Below the pieces are notes generated by a model. The model saw only the letters and a list, made by a program, of their open reading frames with translations, was not told the DNA's origin and made no database searches. This document shows positions 20,387 to 25,000 of a DNA stretch of 25,000 bases, piece after piece. The translations under genes were made by a program, and so were the position numbers. This DNA is from Chrysomallon squamiferum (taxonomy: Eukaryota; Mollusca; Gastropoda; Neomphalida; Peltospiridae). The stretch is from assembly GCA_012295275.1 (NCBI GenBank), contig CM022665.1, positions 45,746,595-45,771,594 on the forward strand. Reading direction: 5' to 3'. Positions within the stretch are counted from its first letter, which is position 1, and each line of letters starts with the position of its first letter.

Positions 20387-20619
20387 GAGAGCGAAGACAA
20401 TTAAGAAACCAAAATGAAACAAGGAGAAAAAAATAAATAAATAGAAGAACACAAAAAAAAAAAAAAAAAAAAAAAAATTGAAAATAATAAAAGGAAAAGG
20501 AAACTAAAGAAAACAAGAAGGCGAGAAAACAAAAAGAAATTCTATCAACAAATTAACATATCACGTAAACAAACTGACTCGTCAAACAAAACAAAAAAAA
20601 CAAAAAAAAATTTAAAAAC
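19657..20619. repeat. A-rich and T-run low-complexity block
   Basis: Poly(T) at 19658-19678, poly(A) at 19832-19854, 20348-20382 and 20453-20477, TA repeats at 20170-20189, and A-rich filler. One short low-copy stretch lies at 19680-19830. No gene seen. Confidence 0.8.
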
Positions 20620-20750
20620 CAGAAGCTTTCATGTTCACGTTCAAATCGTATTCTAATTATCCCTAATTAATGAATATACGCAAACGGGATGCTTTTCAGA
20701 ATTTCCTACGCTATCTTTGACAACGCGTAATGAATCGGAGATTAAAACGC

Positions 20751-20760
20751 TTATAAATAG
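20751..20760 (+). promoter_or_regulatory. MEF2-consensus / TATA-like element
   Basis: TTATAAATAG fits the MEF2 consensus YTAWWWWTAR at every position and also contains TATAAAT. It lies about 1 kb upstream of the start codon in low-copy sequence. MEF2 sites in promoters of myogenic genes are well established in vertebrates. In AT-rich DNA such matches also arise by chance. Confidence 0.35.
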
Positions 20761-21072
20761 ACGCCATTAAATTAACCCACATAGAATCAAACGAAACTGA
20801 AAACCACTGGGTATTTTCAGACTGGTAATGGGGAAAGAGTTTGGGCTCGGTCTGTCTGACCACACCGGACGGGAGAGGAAAACGGAGTAGGTTTGAGTTA
20901 ATTCCTCCGCTGAAACGCGCTATTATAAGGGAGTTATTTGTGCTATCGTTTGACTTCGCGTAACGCGACATCTGGTACCGGTTTATGTAGCGCACGCCCA
21001 CAGTTTCGTATCTTCAGTCGAAATCTACACCCCTCCTAGTACCGGAGAACCTGTCAGTCAAACCGTCTCTGC

Positions 21073-21085
21073 CATCTGATTGGCT
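21073..21085 (+). promoter_or_regulatory. Composite E-box plus inverted CCAAT (NF-Y) box
   Basis: CATCTG (an E-box) abuts ATTGG. The stretch CTGATTGGCT matches the reverse NF-Y consensus CYSATTGGYY at all positions. It sits about 90-100 bp upstream of the initiator candidate at 21176, close to the usual NF-Y distance. The first 12 bases recur exactly at 7027-7038. Confidence 0.5.
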
Positions 21086-21175
21086 GTTTAAATGGTTTTT
21101 TTTTTTTTTTTTTTTGCTACTCGCAGAGGAAAGAATGTTTGGTTTGAGAAACGTTTCGGTTCGGAGTACTTAACT

Positions 21176-21181
21176 TCAGTT
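21176..21181 (+). promoter_or_regulatory. Initiator-like element, possible transcription start
   Basis: TCAGTT matches the protostome initiator TCAGTY, with the A at 21178. It would give a leader of about 570 nt if unspliced. The support is positional, from the upstream NF-Y box, and weak on its own. Confidence 0.25.
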
Positions 21182-21184
21182 ACA

Positions 21185-21232
21185 ATGAAGAAATTCTCAG
21201 CGACTGCTCTGCGAAGAGAACTCTTGGATTAA
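21185..21232 (+). CDS. Possible upstream ORF (15 codons) in the MyoD leader
   Basis: An ATG with A at -3 opens a 15-codon frame that closes at TAA. It would be the first ATG if transcription starts near 21178. It could dampen translation of the main frame. The call depends wholly on the unverified start site and on no splicing of the leader. Confidence 0.2.
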   Translation: MKKFSATALRRELLD

Positions 21233-21440
21233 TACGCAAGACTCGATATTCCAGTGTGTTTGTTTGTTATCTGTGTTGTTGTCGGTTCTAACAAAACGGT
21301 TTTTTGGGGATATTTAAACAGTGCGATGTCATAAAGTGTTGTTTTGAAAACACCGCTAGGTAGCTGTTAATTGACTTATCCAACTTGGCAATGTGTGAGC
21401 CACTTCCTAGTCGTATCACTTGTCAAATCGCAAAAACATA

Positions 21441-21571
21441 ACTGGTTTTATTTTTTTATTTTTTTTTTTATTTTATTTTTATTTTTTTCTTGTGGGTATG
21501 ATGTGAAGAAGAAAAGAAAAAAGAAAAATAATAATATTAATAGAGAAAGAAAAAAAGAAAGAAAGCCTAGC

Positions 21572-21602
<31 letters not shown>
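21441..21602. repeat. T-rich, A-rich and TA/CA repeats in the leader region
   Basis: Poly(T)/TTTTA, then GAAA-type purine sequence and a TA run ending in CACACA (21573-21602). If transcription starts at 21178 without splicing, these would lie in the 5' UTR, which argues for a leader intron or a later start. Confidence 0.8.
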
Positions 21603-21747
21603 AGCAGTTCATTGTAAAAATTCTTGAAATCACTTTCCACTTTTCAAACTGCTTGATTAGCCGAGGTTCGCGATACAAACGTGGGGAGCGTTGACAGGTT
21701 TGTGACTGCAAGGACAAAGCGAGCCGTTCACACAGAAGCCGACCAAC
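21603..21747 (+). other. Proximal 5' leader of the MyoD-family gene
   Basis: This is a low-copy stretch between a TA/CA repeat (21573-21602) and the start codon. An in-frame TGA at 21703-21705 blocks any N-terminal extension. The transcription start is unknown, and a 5' UTR intron cannot be excluded, because the sequence upstream of 21600 becomes T-rich and repetitive. Confidence 0.55.
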
Positions 21748-22731
21748 ATGATGATGATGGCAGATTACCGAAGCTGCCGCTACGAGCACAACCCGCCCGT
21801 CTTCACCCCGACCTCGTTCCCGACTCCCGACATGTCGGACGCCAGACAGATCATGGACATATCGTACTCCCACCCCCCGGGAGGCCAAGATTACTTCGGG
21901 CCCCCGGGCGGGACTTATCACCGGCCGTTCCACCGGCAGTACGCGGACGTGTATCCGTACCACGCCAACGGCGGCATTCACCAGCATTTCTTCGGCTCCG
22001 GTTCGGAGTCCCAGGCTGCGGTCGACTTTCGTCCCAGGCACCCGACCCCGCTCATGAAGGACAAGGTTCCTCAAGGAGGTGGCAGCAAGGAGGACATGAC
22101 AGGAGGAGCGGACGAAAACGGAGAGACTCCTTCGTGCGTTGCTGCTGCTTCTGCTGCTGCTTCTTCGAAAGGGGGACAGGTTTGTGTAGGAGCAGGAGGA
22201 GGTGGAGGAGTAGGAGGTGCAGGAGGAGGAGGAATGAAAAACGGTCCTCACTGCGTCTCCAGCAGCAAAGACGACAACAGCATCGACTGCGCGGACGCGA
22301 AGCACGGGTCGAGCCCGTGCAGCCCGTGCAAGGACGACTCCGAGTGCAAGAGCGACGACGACCTGTCGACGGACGACAACGACGAGCACATCCCGCACGT
22401 GCTGGCGCCCGGCTACCACGGGCCGAACCGCCGGTGCCTGCTGTGGGCGTGCAAGGCGTGCAAGCGCAAGACGGTGACGATCGACCGGCGCAAGGCGGCC
22501 ACGATGCGGGAGCGGCGGCGGCTGAGGAAGGTGAACGAGGCGTTCGAGACGCTGAAGCGGCGCACGTGCCCCAACCCGAACCAGCGCCTGCCCAAAGTGG
22601 AGATCCTCCGCAACGCCATCGAGTACATCGAGAGTCTGGAGGAGCTGCTGCACGGCAGCCGCGTCGCCAGGAACAGCAACGACGACGCCTGCAACGACGC
22701 CGGCTCCTCCAGCAGCGGCTCGGACTACATG
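21748..22731 (+). CDS. MyoD: MyoD-family myogenic bHLH transcription factor, first coding exon (partial gene)
   Basis: This is a nuclear DNA-binding factor expected to drive muscle differentiation by binding E-boxes as a heterodimer with an E-protein. The exon encodes 328 residues. Residues 214-242 form the His/Cys-rich segment, with [13 protein letters not shown] at 230-242, which is diagnostic of the MyoD family; Trp233 matches the tryptophan used for Pbx/Meis contact in vertebrates. The basic region is 246-260, with the myogenic Ala251-Thr252 pair and Lys261 at the helix-1 junction. Helix 1 runs to about 271, the loop to 281 and helix 2 from 282 to 301. Residues such as VTIDRR and RLRKVNEAF resemble fly nautilus and worm HLH-1 more than vertebrate forms. 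Residues 132-162 are Ala/Ser- and Gly-rich, and 196-213 are acidic. The start is supported by an in-frame TGA at 21703. Four ATG codons stand in tandem; the fourth (ATGGCA, A at -3) has the best context. The C-terminal exons are outside the window. Confidence 0.95.
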
Positions 22732-22737
22732 GTAAGT
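22732..22737 (+). other. Splice donor, intron 1 of the MyoD-family gene
   Basis: The coding frame reads Ser-Asp-Tyr-Met and then meets GTAAGT, a full match to the animal donor consensus. The intron is phase 0. From family knowledge, vertebrate MyoD and Myf5 also end exon 1 just after the bHLH, at a Ser-Asp-Gly-Met stretch, so the intron position looks conserved. Open reading continues past the donor only into repeat-rich, non-conserved sequence, which supports splicing here. Confidence 0.92.
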
Positions 22738-22934
22738 GTGTGTGTCCTGTCATTTGTTGTTGTTGTTCTTCTTCTTTTTTGCTTGCCGTCAGTTTTGACA
22801 TTATACAGACACATTTTTATAGTAAATTATATACACATATATATATGTAATTATTATTTGTGAATGTGTGTGTATGAATGTATATATATGTCTGTATATA
22901 TACATACATACATTCATATATATATGTTAATTCT

Positions 22935-23037
<103 letters not shown>

Positions 23038-23959
23038 TATATACATATATATATATATATATCTTGATATATATATATATAGAATTAACGTTTTATAATC
23101 TTAATATTGCATGCGTTATCACGTAATTACAATTTCAGTGTGCTTTTTATTCCTAATTAATACATTTTTTATATTTACAAATATCCATAATAATAATAAC
23201 CGAAAAGCGACAGCTACCTAAAGTTTTCCAATCCGAATTTAAAAATCAGTGTATTTCACAGAGAGTATATATATATATATATATGTATATATATTTATAT
23301 ACACAAAAAAACTATTTCGTTTATTGGATGCAATAAATATTAAAAGAAAAACCAGAGGACGTCAGACATTTTAAAAGGCTGTATAAAGATACACACTGAT
23401 ACCCATGTATTACGTATTTAGAACACTGCAACGCAATACAAAGCGAAGGAGATTACCTCGAAACCCAGAAGGTTTCTCTCTAAAAAAAAAAAAAAAATAC
23501 GCTTAAAAATAAAATCTATCTCAGTCAATGGGAATCTGAGATTAAATATGCCTCAGAGTCAGAAGTTTAAAAAAAAAAAAAAATCCCCACTACTTCCAGC
23601 ATAAAGATACTGCCAAACCAGAATTATTGCATTTCTTGGGTTTAATTGGAGGTGCTAGGGAGTCTTGGGTTAAGGACGAGGGTCTGGCTGATATGAGTGG
23701 TGTGTAAACTGAAAGGGGATGCAAAGCGAAATCTTTATTTTTACAAGGAAACGCCCAGTGTCTTGATCATTTAGACTAATTAACTAAAAGCAGACACGAG
23801 ATAGGGAACATCCTAACATGTTCTCTCATAAAAAGCAAGCAAGCAAAAAAAAAAAAGACACTCATAAAGCTTCATTTGTGGGAGGCCAGAATCTTTGGTT
23901 TTCGTGTTACCGTGTTTAAAACACCGCCCGTGAAAATAAACCTGGATTTGTTGTAACTA

Positions 23960-24366
23960 TCTATCTCTCTCTGTCTGTGTCTGTCTATCCCTCTACGCAT
24001 CTCTTTGTCTGTCTATCTGTCTATCTCTCTGTCTTTCGTTTCCCTCTCATTCGTCTGCTCTCTCTTTCTCTCTCTCTATCTCTCTCTGTCTTGTCTATAT
24101 GTCTATCTTTTTGCCTGTCTATATATACATACATATATACATAGATATGTTTGTGTGTCAGTTTGTCAACGTCTTTCTCCCACTCTCTCTTACTTCAGTA
24201 TTCCTTTTTCTCTCAATCTTACACTCGCACGCGTTCATAGTCTTTGTTTCTTCCTAGCCATTCCTAATCTATATGTCTATCCATCCATCCATCCATCCAT
24301 CCATCTTTCTTTCTTTCTATCCTTCTTTCTGTCTATCTATTTACCTATCTATTTATCAGTGCGTCT

Positions 24367-24452
<86 letters not shown>
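23960..24452. repeat. CTGT/CTAT, TCCA and (CT)n repeats in the MyoD intron
   Basis: Pyrimidine-rich CTGTCTAT words, TCCA units (24279-24305), TTTC units, then perfect CT (24370-24452). The 191-codon Leu/Ser frame is repeat translation. Confidence 0.92.
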
Positions 24453-24454
<2 letters not shown>

Positions 24455-24770
24455 ATTTCGCTCTGGGCGTGGCTCGCGCGTACGTACACGTGTTTGAGAA
24501 AATTGCATAAAGCACACATCATCACCCACGTCACTGGCAGTCCTCGCCACGATAACATCCGACGACTGAGAAATAAGTAATATCTGGGCGAGATAACCGT
24601 TGTCAATTTTAAAAGGCGTTTTTGCAATATTACTTGATAAAACGCGCATCGCGTTACAGGCCCTTGCCAGGTAATTTACGGTAGACAGTTTTCTAGTACA
24701 CCGGTTTGTTTGCCTTCGCGGAAGAGAAGTCAAAAAAATATTACCTCGTATGTAGATACGGCGGCAAGAT
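24453..24770. other. Low-copy intronic island
   Basis: CpG-containing unique sequence with GGGCGTGGC (an Sp/KLF-type word) at 24465-24473 and GTACACGTGT near 24483. It could be an intronic regulatory element. No exon is recognised. Confidence 0.35.
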
Positions 24771-24776
24771 GTTTAG

Positions 24777-24821
<45 letters not shown>

Positions 24822-24985
24822 TAGATTATTATTATTTAGATTATTATTATTTTTATTTTTATTATTATTATTATTACTACTACGACTACTATTATTATTA
24901 CTATTACTCTTATATTACTACGACTACTACTACTACCACTATTATTATTATTACTACTGCTATTACTACTAGTACTATTATTTGT
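24777..24985. repeat. ATT then ACT triplet array
   Basis: Perfect ATT triplets with TTTAGA interruptions, passing into ATT/ACT mixtures. Confidence 0.95.
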
Positions 24986-25000
24986 TTTGTTATTATAATC

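Larger units (their letters stand above)
20620..21440 (+). promoter_or_regulatory. Candidate promoter region of the MyoD-family gene
   Basis: About 800 bp of non-repetitive, CpG-containing sequence precedes the gene, interrupted by one poly(T) run (21098-21115). It holds a MEF2/TATA-like element at 20751-20760, E-boxes CATCTG at 20969 and 21073 and CACTTG at 21417, an NF-Y box at 21076-21085, and initiator-like TCAGTT at 21176-21181. The combination suits a muscle regulatory gene, but every element is a motif match only. Confidence 0.5.

Noticed and set aside
20921-20930. TATTATAAGG as a CArg (SRF) box or TATA box
   Set aside because: Lacks the CC needed for CArG; the TATA match is weak and no initiator sits at the right distance.
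20711-21001. 96-codon minus-strand frame in the MyoD upstream region
   Set aside because: No recognisable domain and lies in the presumed promoter; likely chance.
21448-22653. 401-codon minus-strand frame opposite the MyoD exon
   Set aside because: It is a shadow of GC-rich coding sequence; it runs into poly-Lys/Phe from a T-rich tract and has no known domain, whereas the plus frame is a clear MyoD protein.
21681-22850. 389-codon plus-strand frame overlapping the MyoD exon, and a 249-codon minus frame at 22052-22801
   Set aside because: Arg/Gln-rich composition typical of off-frame reading of GC-rich exons; both cross the splice donor without domain content.
24005-24580. 191-codon Leu/Ser frame and Arg-Glu repeat frames opposite it
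   Set aside because: Translations of CT/CTGT repeats within the intron.

Overview
The window looks like nuclear DNA from an animal, most likely a cephalopod or another mollusc. It is AT-rich and crowded with simple repeats: homopolymers, ATT/AAT triplets, TA, CA and CT dinucleotides, tetra- and pentanucleotides, and short minisatellites. Islands of ordinary, CpG-containing sequence of about 200-800 bp sit between them. There is one clear protein-coding segment, and it ends in a splice donor, so this is intron-bearing eukaryotic DNA. The cephalopod assignment is an inference from repeat style and from an invertebrate-type MyoD bHLH. It is not proven by the sequence.

Layout. 1-3000: T-rich and ATT repeats, a 26-bp AT-rich minisatellite (about 1642-2070) and one copy of a dispersed repeat. 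3000-6430: a tRNA-like fragment, a CA repeat, a low-copy island (3225-3490), a local duplication, the second copy of the dispersed repeat, and more ATT/TTTTA repeats. 6430-8300: two islands holding a duplicated NF-Y/E-box unit, repeated CACGTGACGC elements, a 20-bp tandem repeat and an orphan promoter-like block (two NF-Y sites and a ZNF143-type site). 8300-12200: a CA minisatellite, an isolated TATA/initiator pair, a cluster of CRE-type motifs, AAG and TA repeats, a near-perfect CTCF-type site and an ETS/NRF1-like block. 12200-20600: mostly microsatellites (GTAT, TTTA, AAT, GATAC, GACA, TAG, TAC, TC), broken by islands at 15150-15440, 17160-17460, 17830-18280 and 19060-19640.

20620-22731 is the gene-bearing part: a low-copy upstream region with a MEF2/TATA-like element, three E-boxes, an NF-Y box and an initiator candidate; then a leader; then the first coding exon of a MyoD-family myogenic bHLH factor (21748-22731, + strand). 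The exon carries the whole His/Cys-rich and bHLH region and ends in a phase-0 donor (GTAAGT). From 22732 to the end is the first intron, also full of TA, CT and ATT repeats. The remaining exons lie beyond the window.

No other protein-coding gene, ribosomal RNA, complete tRNA, transposase, reverse transcriptase or CRISPR array could be supported. Almost all other open reading frames are translations of simple repeats, or shadows of the GC-rich exon. The non-coding islands are the most plausible places for regulatory function, but every regulatory call rests on motif matching alone.
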